Shown in pieces: positions 17,285 through 26,085 of a stretch of 64,000 nucleotides of DNA. The position numbers and the translations under genes are program-made. Position 1 is the stretch's first letter. Each line of letters begins with the position of its first letter. This DNA is from Paraburkholderia metrosideri (GTDB lineage: Bacteria > Pseudomonadota > Gammaproteobacteria > Burkholderiales > Burkholderiaceae). The DNA lies in contig NZ_CAJHCP010000015.1 of assembly GCF_904848625.1 (NCBI RefSeq), positions 120,990 through 184,989 on the forward strand. Direction: 5' to 3'. The notes beneath the pieces are model-generated. The model was not told the DNA's origin and searched no databases. It saw nothing but the letters and a program-made list of their open reading frames with translations.

Positions 17285-17686
17285 CTACTTTTTCTGCTGC
17301 ACGCCGCGCAATAGTTGCGACACCTGCCCATGCTGATGCAGGATTGCCGGATCGGCCTGCAGCAACGGCAAGTAACGCGGCAAAAACATATTGTTCGGCT
17401 GATCGGCGGAAAACAGGCCGGTCACGGCTTCCGCTGCGGCCAACCGGTCGGTGGTGTCGGCTTCCTGGTCGTCAAGAATTTCATCGACATTCGCAATGAT
17501 TGTTGACAGCGGCGTGAGCCAGCGAAACCCCGAACCGTTGATGAGCACTTGCAAAAACGCCGCCGGCGTCACCGGACCGAATTCCTTTTCATAGACGGCT
17601 CGTTCGTGATCGAGAATGGCCTTATGCAACGCCAGTAGCGGCCGGCGAATGTCCGAGAGGAATTGGGTGCATTGCGTGTCGTTCAT
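17285..17686 (-). CDS. Conserved hypothetical cytosolic protein
   Basis: I do not recognise a named family. The 133-residue product is mostly helical and acidic with no signal peptide or membrane segment. A distinctive block, NGSGFRWLTPLSTIIANVDEIL, sits in the middle. It is followed by a segment rich in Asp and Ala and then a helical tail ending in QQKK. Coding is well supported: ATG 17686 is preceded by AAGGAG seven nt upstream, an ideal ribosome site. It is a single gene, with long gaps on both sides. Confidence 0.75.
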   Translation of the reverse strand: MNDTQCTQFLSDIRRPLLALHKAILDHERAVYEKEFGPVTPAAFLQVLINGSGFRWLTPLSTIIANVDEILDDQEADTTDRLAAAEAVTGLFSADQPNNMFLPRYLPLLQADPAILHQHGQVSQLLRGVQQKK

Positions 17687-18017
17687 TGTGCGGCTCCTTC
17701 GGATAAGTTCGGATCAGGCGGGGCAATCTGCGCTCATGCTAACAAAATCGCCGCTCGAATGATTCAACGGGAATCGGTCATCACATCGGCCGCGACGCCC
17801 GCGAGGCGGATTTCTTTTTCCACGACTACAATTTGCTCGTCTGTCCCGGCGCGGTCGCGCCGCGCATCATTGCCGTTTCATCATCGTCTTGCAGCAACCG
17901 GCGGGTGCATCGCGCATTAGTCCGGTTGCTCGAATAAATGCGGCAAGTCTTAACGCTTTGGTTCGACGTCTCTGTCTAAACAGTCTCACCAACAATAATC
18001 CCCACCCGGAGCCGCGC
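17687..18017. other. Divergent non-coding region before the molybdenum hydroxylase operon
   Basis: This 331-nt stretch must hold the promoter of the three-gene plus-strand operon. No clear -35/-10 pair or operator palindrome was recognised. Confidence 0.4.
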
Positions 18018-18473
18018 ATGACAACGTTCAACATCAACGGTCAGACTCATACGTTCGACACCCCGCCCGACATGCCGCTCCTGTGGGTCCTGCGCGACCT
18101 CGTCGGCCTGACCGGCACCAAGTTCGGCTGCGGCATCGCGCAATGTGGCGCGTGCACCGTGCATCTCGATGGCACGGCGATCCGCTCGTGCGTGTTCCCG
18201 GCTGCGGCCGTCGGCGAGCGCAAGGTGACCACGATCGAAGCGGTCGGCAGCACGCCCGCCGGGCAGAAGGTGCAACAGGCATGGCGTCAGCTGGACGTGG
18301 TGCAGTGCGGCTACTGTCAGTCCGGACAGGTGATGTCGGCAGCGTCGCTGCTGGCAAGCAATCCCAATCCCACCGACGCGGATATCGACGCCGCCATGGC
18401 CGGCAACATCTGCCGCTGTGGGACCTACAACCGCATCCGCGCGGCGATCAGACAAGCCGCTAAGGGAGCGTGA
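18018..18473 (+). CDS. 2Fe-2S subunit of a molybdenum hydroxylase (isoquinoline 1-oxidoreductase alpha-like)
   Basis: This 151-residue small subunit passes electrons from the molybdenum subunit to a cytochrome. The plant-ferredoxin-type cluster uses Cys38, 43, 46 and 58 (CGIAQCGAC plus a later Cys). The second 2Fe-2S site uses CGYC and CRC in the helical C-terminal half. Length and order match IorA-type subunits. ATG 18018 gives a standard MTTFNINGQ start; the open frame extends upstream without ferredoxin similarity. It is followed after one base by the large subunit gene, so the two are tightly coupled. Confidence 0.9.
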   Translation: MTTFNINGQTHTFDTPPDMPLLWVLRDLVGLTGTKFGCGIAQCGACTVHLDGTAIRSCVFPAAAVGERKVTTIEAVGSTPAGQKVQQAWRQLDVVQCGYCQSGQVMSAASLLASNPNPTDADIDAAMAGNICRCGTYNRIRAAIRQAAKGA

Positions 18474-18474
18474 C

Positions 18475-20721
18475 ATGTCCCAGGGATTGCTCGATGCACA
18501 GAACGGCGCACAGCCGTCCGAAGCGCGCGGCAGAGGTTTGTCGCGCCGCACGTTTCTGAAGTTTGGCGTGACGGTCGGCGCGGCGGCCGGTGGTGGCCTG
18601 TTGCTTGGCTTCAGCATGCCGGCCGCGAGCCAGGATCAGAAGGCGGGCAAATCGGTGGTCGGCGGCGATGGCGTCGAGACGCCGCAAAGCGGTGTGTTCG
18701 CGCCGAACGCGTTCATCCAGATCGACACGGCGGGCAAGGTCACGCTGGTGATTCCGAAAGTCGAGATGGGTCAAGGCGTGTACACATCGATCCCGATGCT
18801 GATCGCCGAAGAGCTCGAAGTGCCGCTCGACTCGGTCACGCTAGACCACGCGCCCCCCAACGAAAAGCTCTTCATGGACCCGTTGCTCGGCGGCCAGCTG
18901 ACCGGCGGTTCGACGTCGATCCGCTTTGCGTGGGAACCGATGCGCCGCGCCGGCGCGGCCGCGCGTACGGTGTTGATCAGCGCCGCCGCGCAGCAATGGC
19001 AAGTCGATCCGGCGAGTTGCCATGCGCAGGCCGGCCAGGTGATTCACGCAGCCAGCAATCGCAGCATCGGCTACGGAGAACTGGCGGAGGCCGCTGCGAA
19101 GCTGCCCGCGCCGCAGAACGTGCCGTTGAAAGATCCGAAGGATTTCAAGCTGATCGGCACGCCGGTCAAGCGTCTCGATTCGCCGGAAAAAGTGGACGGT
19201 ACGGCGATGTTCGGGCTGGATGTGCGCTTGCCCGACATGGTCTATGCGGCGATTGCGAACTGTCCGGTATTCGGCGGGACGCTCGCCAGCGTCGACGATA
19301 CCAACGCGAAGAAATTCCCCGGCGTGCGCCAGGTGGTGAAAATCGACAACGCGGTCGCGGTGATCGGCGACCACACGTGGGCGGCGAAACGCGGCGTGCA
19401 GGCGCTCGATATCAAGTGGAACGAAGGCGCGGGCGCGGCTATTTCGATGCAGCAGATCGTCGCCGATCTCGCCCACGCGGCTGACAACGGTAACGGTGCA
19501 GTGGCGCGCAAGGAAGGGGACGTCGGCCATGCGTTTTCGAACGCGAAGTCGCGCGTCGATGCGGTGTACCAGCAACCGTTCCTCGCCCACGCAACGATGG
19601 AGCCGATCAACTGCACGGTGCATGTGCGCGCCGACGGCTGCGATATCTGGCTCGGCTCGCAGGTGCCGACGCGCGTTGTCGACGCGGCTGTCGCCGTGAC
19701 CGGCCTGCCCGCCGACAAGATCGTCGTGCACAACCATCTGATCGGCGGCGGCTTTGGGCGGCGGCTCGAGTTCGACATGGTCACGCAGGCGGTCAAGGTC
19801 GGCAAGCAGGTCTCGACGCCGGTCAAGGTGCTGTGGACGCGCGAAGAAGATATCCAGCACGACATGTACCGGCCGTACTATTACGACAAAATTTCGGCCG
19901 GACTCGATGCGAACGGCAAGCCGGTAGCATGGCAACATCGTATTGTCGGCTCGTCGATCATGGCGCGCTTTGCGCCGCCCGCGTTCAAGAATGGCCTCGA
20001 TCCGGACGCAGTGGAAGTGGCGTCAGACCTGCCATACGACCTGCCCAATCAACTGGTCGACTACGTGCGCCAGGAGCCGCACGCGGTGCCCACCGCTTTC
20101 TGGCGCGGCGTGGGACCGACGCGCGGCACCTTTGTCGTCGAAAGTTTTGTCGACGAACTCGCCGCGCAGGCGAAGATCGATCCGGTCAAATACCGCCAGG
20201 ATCTGCTTGGAAAAACACCGCGTGCGCTGAACGTGCTCAACACCGCGACCCAGGCCGCGGGTTGGGGCAACGCGCTGCCGCAGGGGCAAGGCCGCGGCGT
20301 GTCGGTGATGCACGCGTTTGGCAGCTTCTTTGCGATCGTCGTCGATGTCGCCGTCGATCAGGGCGAGGTCGCGGTCAAGCGGGTGGTGTGCGCGGTCGAT
20401 TGCGGGATGGTGGTCAACCCGAACACGATCGAAGCGCAAGTGCAGGGCGGCATCATCTTCGGGATCACGGCAGCGCTATACAGCGAGATCACGATCAAGG
20501 ACGGCCGCGTCGAGCAGAACAATTTCACCGACTACCGGATGCTGCGGATCAACCAGACACCGCCGATCAACGTGCATATCGTGAAGAGCACCGAGGCGCC
20601 AGGTGGCATCGGCGAGCCAGGCACGGCGGCGCTCGCGCCCGCTTTGACCAACGCGATTTTCGCGGCCACCGGCAAGCGGCTGCGGCAATTGCCGGTTGGC
20701 AGCCAACTCAAAACCGCCTGA
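18475..20721 (+). CDS. Molybdopterin subunit of a periplasmic molybdenum hydroxylase (IorB-like)
   Basis: The 748-residue large subunit belongs to the xanthine dehydrogenase molybdopterin-binding family in its single-chain IorB form. A Tat signal, SRRTFLKFG at about 22-30, indicates export of the folded cofactor-loaded enzyme. Family motifs include KVEMGQGVYTSIPML near 100, the GGGFGRR loop near 425 and GGIGEPGTAALAPALTNAIF near the C-terminus, with a Glu in the catalytic position of GEPGT. Such enzymes oxidise N-heterocycles or aldehydes with water as oxygen source. The actual substrate cannot be told. With the flanking 2Fe-2S and cytochrome genes it forms a self-contained electron chain. 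Confidence 0.9.
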   Translation: MSQGLLDAQNGAQPSEARGRGLSRRTFLKFGVTVGAAAGGGLLLGFSMPAASQDQKAGKSVVGGDGVETPQSGVFAPNAFIQIDTAGKVTLVIPKVEMGQGVYTSIPMLIAEELEVPLDSVTLDHAPPNEKLFMDPLLGGQLTGGSTSIRFAWEPMRRAGAAARTVLISAAAQQWQVDPASCHAQAGQVIHAASNRSIGYGELAEAAAKLPAPQNVPLKDPKDFKLIGTPVKRLDSPEKVDGTAMFGLDVRLPDMVYAAIANCPVFGGTLASVDDTNAKKFPGVRQVVKIDNAVAVIGDHTWAAKRGVQALDIKWNEGAGAAISMQQIVADLAHAADNGNGAVARKEGDVGHAFSNAKSRVDAVYQQPFLAHATMEPINCTVHVRADGCDIWLGSQVPTRVVDAAVAVTGLPADKIVVHNHLIGGGFGRRLEFDMVTQAVKVGKQVSTPVKVLWTREEDIQHDMYRPYYYDKISAGLDANGKPVAWQHRIVGSSIMARFAPPAFKNGLDPDAVEVASDLPYDLPNQLVDYVRQEPHAVPTAFWRGVGPTRGTFVVESFVDELAAQAKIDPVKYRQDLLGKTPRALNVLNTATQAAGWGNALPQGQGRGVSVMHAFGSFFAIVVDVAVDQGEVAVKRVVCAVDCGMVVNPNTIEAQVQGGIIFGITAALYSEITIKDGRVEQNNFTDYRMLRINQTPPINVHIVKSTEAPGGIGEPGTAALAPALTNAIFAATGKRLRQLPVGSQLKTA

Positions 20722-20733
20722 CGGGAGCCCGAC

Positions 20734-22026
20734 ATGAACAACACATTGAAGGGTGTCGGTGCGGCGTTGTGCGTCGCGCTGCCGTTTATTTTTCAGGCAT
20801 CGGTGCGTGCGGCGGACAGCACGGTCGACCCGGCGCTGGTGCAACACGGCGCGTATCTGGCGAAGCTCGGCGATTGCGTCGCGTGTCACACGGCGCCGAA
20901 GGGCAAACCGTTCGCGGGCGGCCTGCCAATGACCACGCCGATGGGCCAGATCTACACCACCAACATCACGCCCGATCCGCAGACCGGTATCGGCGGCTAC
21001 ACGCTGGAGGACTTCAAGCGCGCAATGCGCGAAGGCGTCGCGAAAGACGGCCATAACCTGTATCCGGCGATGCCGTATCCATCGTACGCAAAGGTCAACG
21101 ACGACGACATGAAAGCGCTGTACGCGTTCTTCATGCATGGCGTCGCGCCCGTGCAGCAGGCTAACCGCGAACCGGACATCAAATGGCCGTTGAACATGCG
21201 CTGGCCGCTGAAGTTCTGGAACATGGCGTTCCTCGACAAGAGCGTCTATCAGGACAAGCCGGGCAAGGACGTCGCATGGAATCGCGGCGCGTATCTGATC
21301 CAGGGGCTCGGGCACTGCGGCTCGTGTCACACGCCGCGCGGCATCGCATTCCAGGAGAAGGCGCTCGATGAGAGCGGCAGCGAGTTTCTGACCGGCGGCG
21401 TGCTCGACGGCTGGTTTGCAGCCAATCTGACGGGCGAGCATAACGTTGGGTTGGGGCGGTGGAACGAGCAGGATTTGCAGGCGTTCCTGAAGACCGGCGC
21501 GAATCGTCATGCGTCGGCGTTCGGTTCGATGACCAGTGTGATCAACAACAGCACGCAGGCCATGACCGACGCCGATGTCGCGGCGATGACGACGTATCTG
21601 AAGTCGCTGCCACCGGCGGGCGGCAACGGCAAGCCGCCTTATACGTACGATCCGCAGGCGACCAGGGTGTCGTTGAATCGCCCGGCGAACGATGCTGGCG
21701 CGCAGGTTTATACGGCGTATTGCATGCACTGTCACGGCGCAAACGGACAGGGTTTCGCGCCGATGCTCGCGCCGCTGGCGGGTAATCCGAACGTGCTGGA
21801 GAAGGACGCGTCGTCGTTGATCAACGTCACGTTGAACGGCACGGCGGATCTGGTGATTGGCGGCGTGCCGTCGCCATTTCCGATGCCGAAGTTCGCGCCC
21901 GTGCTCGACGATCAGCAGATTGCCGACGTGCTGAGCTTCGTGCGGGGTGGGTGGAATAACGGCGCGCCGGCGGTGACGGCGGCAGAGGTGGCGAAGTTGC
22001 GGAAGTCGACGCAGGCGGCCCGGTAG
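20734..22026 (+). CDS. Triheme c-type cytochrome, electron acceptor of the molybdenum hydroxylase
   Basis: The 430-residue product has a signal peptide ending near VRA/AD and three CxxCH haem sites: CVACH at 48-52, CGSCH at 195-199 and CMHCH at 330-334. It matches the cytochrome subunit of membrane-associated alcohol and aldehyde dehydrogenases, which passes electrons to ubiquinone or an oxidase. The start lies 12 nt after the stop of the molybdopterin subunit, so it belongs to the same operon and is the likely acceptor for the exported hydroxylase. The C-terminus lacks a clear membrane anchor. Confidence 0.9.
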   Translation: MNNTLKGVGAALCVALPFIFQASVRAADSTVDPALVQHGAYLAKLGDCVACHTAPKGKPFAGGLPMTTPMGQIYTTNITPDPQTGIGGYTLEDFKRAMREGVAKDGHNLYPAMPYPSYAKVNDDDMKALYAFFMHGVAPVQQANREPDIKWPLNMRWPLKFWNMAFLDKSVYQDKPGKDVAWNRGAYLIQGLGHCGSCHTPRGIAFQEKALDESGSEFLTGGVLDGWFAANLTGEHNVGLGRWNEQDLQAFLKTGANRHASAFGSMTSVINNSTQAMTDADVAAMTTYLKSLPPAGGNGKPPYTYDPQATRVSLNRPANDAGAQVYTAYCMHCHGANGQGFAPMLAPLAGNPNVLEKDASSLINVTLNGTADLVIGGVPSPFPMPKFAPVLDDQQIADVLSFVRGGWNNGAPAVTAAEVAKLRKSTQAAR

Positions 22027-22083
22027 TCCCTGGTAGTCCCTGCTAGTCGCCGATAGTCGCCCATAGTCTCCGGTAGTCAATCG
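22024..22083. repeat. Six tandem decamers beginning TAGTC
   Basis: Six exact-length 10-bp units start at 22024, 22034, 22044, 22054, 22064 and 22074. Each opens with TAGTC and differs only in the last five bases. The first TAG is the stop codon of the cytochrome gene. The array precedes the terminator. Confidence 0.8.
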
Positions 22084-22097
22084 TCACTGGCGCAAAA

Positions 22098-22134
22098 AAA
22101 AGCGGCAACCGTGCACACCACGGTTGCCGCTTTT
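22098..22134. terminator. Strong bidirectional terminator
   Basis: A perfect 16-bp stem (22098-22113 with 22119-22134) closes over a 5-nt loop and has A-rich and T-rich ends, so it can stop RNA polymerase from either side. It sits between the convergent cytochrome gene and the ABC permease. Confidence 0.9.
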
Positions 22135-22160
22135 CTCATGAAGTCTGTGCGCCGCATCCT

Positions 22161-22817
22161 TCAGCGATGCTGCCCAACCTTCTGCCGCTTCTCGAGCACT
22201 CGTGCGTACCAGGTCAGCGGGAAGCACATCGCGAAGTAAATCATGGCCACCATCCCGTAGATCGGAAACGGGCGGAACGCGGCGTTGGTGATCATCGTGC
22301 CGGTCTTGGTCAGCTCGGTGAAGCCGATAATCGACGCCAGCGCGGTGCTTTTCACCACCTGCACGAGGAACCCCACGGTCGGCGCCACGGCGATCTTACG
22401 CGCCTGCGGCCACACGATGTAACGCAATTGCTGGCCGAACGTCATGCCGAGACTCGCGCCTGCCGCCCACTGTCCGCGCGGCACGGCTTCGACGCAGCCA
22501 CGCCAGATATCGACCAGATACGCGCTCGTATAAAGTGTCAGCGTGACGGTGGCCGCAACCCAGGGCGAGACGTCGACACCGAGCAGCGGCAAACCGAAAA
22601 ACGCGAGGAACAATTGCATGAGCAGCGGCGTGCCCTGAAACACTTCCACGTACAGCACGACCACTCGCCGCAGCCATGCGATCGGCGAAACACGCATCGC
22701 GAGCAGCACCAGTCCCACCACGCCGCCGCCGATAAATGCGATCAACGACAGCAGCACCGTCCAGCGAGCCGCGAGCAGCAAATTACGGGCGATGTCCCAT
22801 AGAGTGAATTCGATCAT
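22161..22817 (-). CDS. Amino-acid ABC transporter permease
   Basis: This 218-residue inner-membrane protein has about five helices and the polar amino-acid permease (HisM/GlnP) signature. The EAA-type loop, with Glu in CVEAVPRGQW followed by AAGASLG, contacts the ATPase. It is the second permease of the operon. ATG 22817 lies two bases after the stop of the first permease; an in-frame upstream ATG would overlap that gene and is less likely. With the partner permease it forms the heterodimeric channel for uptake of a polar amino acid or opine, identity unknown. Confidence 0.9.
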   Translation of the reverse strand: MIEFTLWDIARNLLLAARWTVLLSLIAFIGGGVVGLVLLAMRVSPIAWLRRVVVLYVEVFQGTPLLMQLFLAFFGLPLLGVDVSPWVAATVTLTLYTSAYLVDIWRGCVEAVPRGQWAAGASLGMTFGQQLRYIVWPQARKIAVAPTVGFLVQVVKSTALASIIGFTELTKTGTMITNAAFRPFPIYGMVAMIYFAMCFPLTWYARVLEKRQKVGQHR

Positions 22818-22819
22818 GA

Positions 22820-23569
22820 TCAACGCTCCGTGGGCAGAGTGCGGGCGCCGCGCCACATCAGGCGGCTGCGCCAGTTACGCGGCGCGCCGCTGTCGTTGCC
22901 GCGCGCGATACGGCCCGCGAACAGGCCGCGCCCGAAGCGGTTGAGAATTTGCCGCAACACGATCGACATCAGCAGATAGACCGCGGTGATGATCACGTAA
23001 CTCTCAAACGAACGGAAATTGCGCGACTGGATGAAGTTGGCGGCGTACGTCAGATCGGGCACGGAGATCTGCGACACGACAGCCGAACCGAGCATGACGA
23101 TCAGCACCTGGCTCAGCAGCGCGGGAAAAACATTCGCGATGGCCTGCGGCAGCACGACATGACGAAACACCTGCCGCTGATGCAGACCGAGCGCCTGCGC
23201 CGCCTGCACCTGGCCACGCGGAATTGAGTCGATACCTGCGCGTACGATCTCGATCGCGTACGCGCCGAGGTTGACGGTCATTGCCAGAATCGCGGCCTGG
23301 ATTTCGTCGATATGAATACCGAGGCTCGGCAAGCCGAAGAACACGAAGAACAACTGCACGATGAACGGCGTATTGCGGATCAACTCCACATAGCTCGCCA
23401 CGATCCAGCGCGCCCATTTCGGACCGGCGACCGTAATGCTCGCACCGCCAATGCCCACCAGGCCGCCGAGCACCGTGGAAACCGCGGTCAACCCCAGCGT
23501 GACAGCGGCGCCGCGCGCGAGCATGCCCGCATAGAGGCCGAAGCCGCTGAAATCGAACGCATAGGTCAT
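22820..23569 (-). CDS. Amino-acid ABC transporter permease
   Basis: The 249-residue permease has about five membrane helices. The first lies near residues 10-45, and the TPFIVQLFFVFFGLP segment near 95 is characteristic of the HisM/HisQ family. Its ATPase-contact loop reads DSIPRGQVQAAQALGL. A basic tail of some 25 residues follows the last helix. It lies 76 nt after the binding-protein gene and two bases before the second permease. No ATP-binding subunit is present anywhere in this cluster. Confidence 0.9.
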   Translation of the reverse strand: MTYAFDFSGFGLYAGMLARGAAVTLGLTAVSTVLGGLVGIGGASITVAGPKWARWIVASYVELIRNTPFIVQLFFVFFGLPSLGIHIDEIQAAILAMTVNLGAYAIEIVRAGIDSIPRGQVQAAQALGLHQRQVFRHVVLPQAIANVFPALLSQVLIVMLGSAVVSQISVPDLTYAANFIQSRNFRSFESYVIITAVYLLMSIVLRQILNRFGRGLFAGRIARGNDSGAPRNWRSRLMWRGARTLPTER

Positions 23570-23645
23570 GGCGTGGCGCTCATCATAAAGTCAGGTCAAA
23601 CGCCGCTGCGAACCGGGTTATACACCCCGTTCGCGCGGCAAAAGT

Positions 23646-24470
23646 TCAGAGGTCCGCCGGCAGCGGCGCGCGCAGCCATTTCTGCGAGATCGCGTTCATC
23701 GTGCCGTCCTTGCGAGCCTTCGCAATCGTGTCGTCGATCTTCTGCTTCAGGCGCGGTTCGTTCTTGTTCAGGCCGACGTGATCCGGTGAGCTGAACAGCG
23801 AGAACTTCTGCTCCGGATCGTTCGCCGGATGACGCGCGAGAATGGTTGCGCCGACGTCGTTGCCCACCACCATCAACTGTACCTGACCAGAAAGAAACGC
23901 CGAAATAGCGCCGTTCGGATCGTCGAAACGTTTGATGTTGGCGCTCGGCGGCGCGATTTTCGTGACGCTCAGATCTTCCAGCGTGCCGCGCGCGACCGAA
24001 ATCGACTTGCCGGCGAGGTCGGCGGCGTTCTTCACGGGCAGGCTCTTCGGGCCGAACACGGCGAGGTAGTACGGCGCGTACGGTTGCGAGAAGTCGATCA
24101 CCTTTTCGCGTTCCGGCGTCTGGCCGACCGATAGCAGCATGTCGGCCTTATGGTCGGCGAGGTAGGCCATCCGGTTGTCGCCGGTCACCTGCACGAGCTC
24201 GACCTTCGCATTCAAGGCCTTGCCGATCAGGTTCGCGACGTCGATGTCGTAGCCCATCGGCTTCATGTCCGGGCCGATCGAACCGAACGGCGGGTAGTCT
24301 TCGAACACGCCGATGCGCACCGTGCCCGACTTCGCGATGTTGTCGAGCGCATCGGCATGCGCGGCGGTCGGCATCGAACACAGTGCGCCGAAGGCCGTGA
24401 AGGCCAGCGTCGCGGCGAGCGTGGTAAAGATCCGGCGGGTGGCCGATTGAGCAACGGGGCGCTGATGCAT
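23646..24470 (-). CDS. Periplasmic amino-acid-binding protein of an ABC importer
   Basis: The 274-residue product has an N-terminal signal peptide ending near AAHA/DA. The mature part is an SBP_bac_3 fold, opening with IAKSGTVRIGVFEDYPPFG and the GYDIDVANLIGKAL block that forms the first lobe. It captures the substrate and delivers it to the two permeases downstream. ATG 24470 is chosen because AGGAAGG lies six nt upstream; the frame is open much further upstream without similarity. It is the first gene of the three-gene minus-strand operon, divergent from a LysR regulator that may control it. Confidence 0.92.
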   Translation of the reverse strand: MHQRPVAQSATRRIFTTLAATLAFTAFGALCSMPTAAHADALDNIAKSGTVRIGVFEDYPPFGSIGPDMKPMGYDIDVANLIGKALNAKVELVQVTGDNRMAYLADHKADMLLSVGQTPEREKVIDFSQPYAPYYLAVFGPKSLPVKNAADLAGKSISVARGTLEDLSVTKIAPPSANIKRFDDPNGAISAFLSGQVQLMVVGNDVGATILARHPANDPEQKFSLFSSPDHVGLNKNEPRLKQKIDDTIAKARKDGTMNAISQKWLRAPLPADL

Positions 24471-25105
24471 GATCCTTCCTCTGTCGAAAACGATGATTCT
24501 TTGAATAGGTTGCGTGGGCGTGCGCCGGTTTCCATGCGCCGCGCGTGTGGCGGTCAGTTTGCACGCGCGAGGTGGCAATTCGGCGAATACCCTGCGGATG
24601 TTTCTCGCGCGGAACCGGCTTCGTTCGTGCGCGCTGCCTGCCAGTTTTCCGGTTGCTGCCGTACGTTGATGGATGCGCTGCGTGTGGATGCACTCTAGGT
24701 TTGTCAAAATTGCGCGCCAAACGAAATATGCGCATGGACGGCATGACATAAGCTCATGCTGTTTTCGCTGACGCGGGGCCTGGGCAGGCATTCGTGTGCC
24801 GGGAAAGCGCCGGTGCACTAAAGCGTTCGGGTTAACGCCCACGCTTCTATCTGCAACAGGAGCGATGTCGAGGTATGAGGAAAGCTCGGTTCTGGTGCGA
24901 TTGTGGGCAGGCGGTGCCCTGTGCCGGTGCAAGCGGGGCCGTGAACAATCGATTCCTTCCAGCGGCATGAGCTAAACGCATGCGCGTGCAAGCGTCGACG
25001 GCTCGTACGGACATTTCTGATCGCGTATCCTGTGGGCTTGACGGGCATATGGCCACGCTTCATTGCCACGCCCACGTAATGAATTTTTTTGATCCCGGAT
25101 ACCCG
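24471..25105. other. Divergent non-coding region between binding protein and LysR gene
   Basis: A 635-nt gap is large for this genome. I see no second small gene with a good ribosome site. LysR boxes of the T-N11-A type are too loose to call by eye. Promoters for both directions should be here. Confidence 0.4.
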
Positions 25106-26008
25106 ATGCGACGACTTCCGCCGCTCAACGCGCTGCAGATCTTCGAAACCGTTGCACGCCACCGCAGCTTCACACGCGCCGCCGATCATTTGTGCCTGAC
25201 GCAAGGCGCGGTCAGCCGGCAAATCATCGCGCTCGAGGACTACTACAAGTTTCCGCTCTTCAAACGTCACGCGAAGGGGTTGACGCTGACCGCCGAAGGC
25301 GAAATGCTGCTGCCCGCGGTGAAAGAGAGCTTCGCGCGCATCGAGGAGATTTCGTTGCGGCTGACGCGCCAACGCACCGATCTCGCGCTGAAAGTGCCGA
25401 CCTGTGTAATGCGCTGGATGTTGCCGAAAATCATGCGTTTCCAGGCCGAATATCCCGAACTGCATGTGCAGATCACAACGACCTGGCAGCACGATGTCGA
25501 TTTTCAGAGCGAGCCCTTCGACGCGGCGATCATCTACGCGTCGTCACCGGGTGCGGACGTGCAGATGGTGCCGTTGTTCGAGGAGCGTCTGACGCCGGTG
25601 TGCGCCCCCGATCTGCTGAAGGACAAACCGCTTGCCGAAGTCGCTGATCTCGCGCGCCATACGTTGCTGCATCCGACGCGCGACCATCGCGACTGGAAGA
25701 TGTGGCTCGCCAAGGTGACGGAGGTGGCCGAAGTGGGCGGCTCGAACACAACGGAGATCGATGCCGAACACGGCCCGACCTTCGACACGCTCGATATGGC
25801 GACCAACGCCGCGTTACAGGGCTTCGGCGTCGCGATCAGCGACCTTGCGCTGATCGACGAAGATGTCGCGGCGCGCCGTTTGGTCAGGCCGTTCGACACG
25901 GTGCTCAAAACCGGTTGGCGCTATTACTTCGTGTATCCGGACTCGGTTGCGCATCAGCAGAAACTGAATCTGTTCCGCGACTGGATTGCGGAGCATTGGG
26001 AGGAGTAG
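25106..26008 (+). CDS. LysR-family regulator, GcvA-like
   Basis: The 300-residue product starts MRRLPPLNALQIFETVARH, the standard opening of GcvA-like LysR regulators. The winged helix-turn-helix spans about 5-65, including RAADHLCLTQGAVSRQI, and a periplasmic-binding-type sensor domain spans about 90-295. ATG 25106 is selected to match family starts; ATG 25079 would add nine residues. It is divergent from the amino-acid ABC operon, so control of that operon is a fair guess. No autoregulatory site can be defined by eye. Confidence 0.9.
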   Translation: MRRLPPLNALQIFETVARHRSFTRAADHLCLTQGAVSRQIIALEDYYKFPLFKRHAKGLTLTAEGEMLLPAVKESFARIEEISLRLTRQRTDLALKVPTCVMRWMLPKIMRFQAEYPELHVQITTTWQHDVDFQSEPFDAAIIYASSPGADVQMVPLFEERLTPVCAPDLLKDKPLAEVADLARHTLLHPTRDHRDWKMWLAKVTEVAEVGGSNTTEIDAEHGPTFDTLDMATNAALQGFGVAISDLALIDEDVAARRLVRPFDTVLKTGWRYYFVYPDSVAHQQKLNLFRDWIAEHWEE

Positions 26009-26085
26009 GCCGCTCAGCGTTGCCGTTCACAGGTCAACGAAACCGGGCCAGCGGCCCGGCTGCCCATTCAAATGCCGGGATCACC

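Noticed and set aside
20476..22080. Minus-strand open frame of 534 codons
   Set aside because: It is antisense to the cytochrome and molybdopterin genes, with no ribosome site or domain. Its start lies in the decamer repeat.
22024..22083. Possible CRISPR array
   Set aside because: The 10-bp units are contiguous, without spacers, and there are no cas genes.
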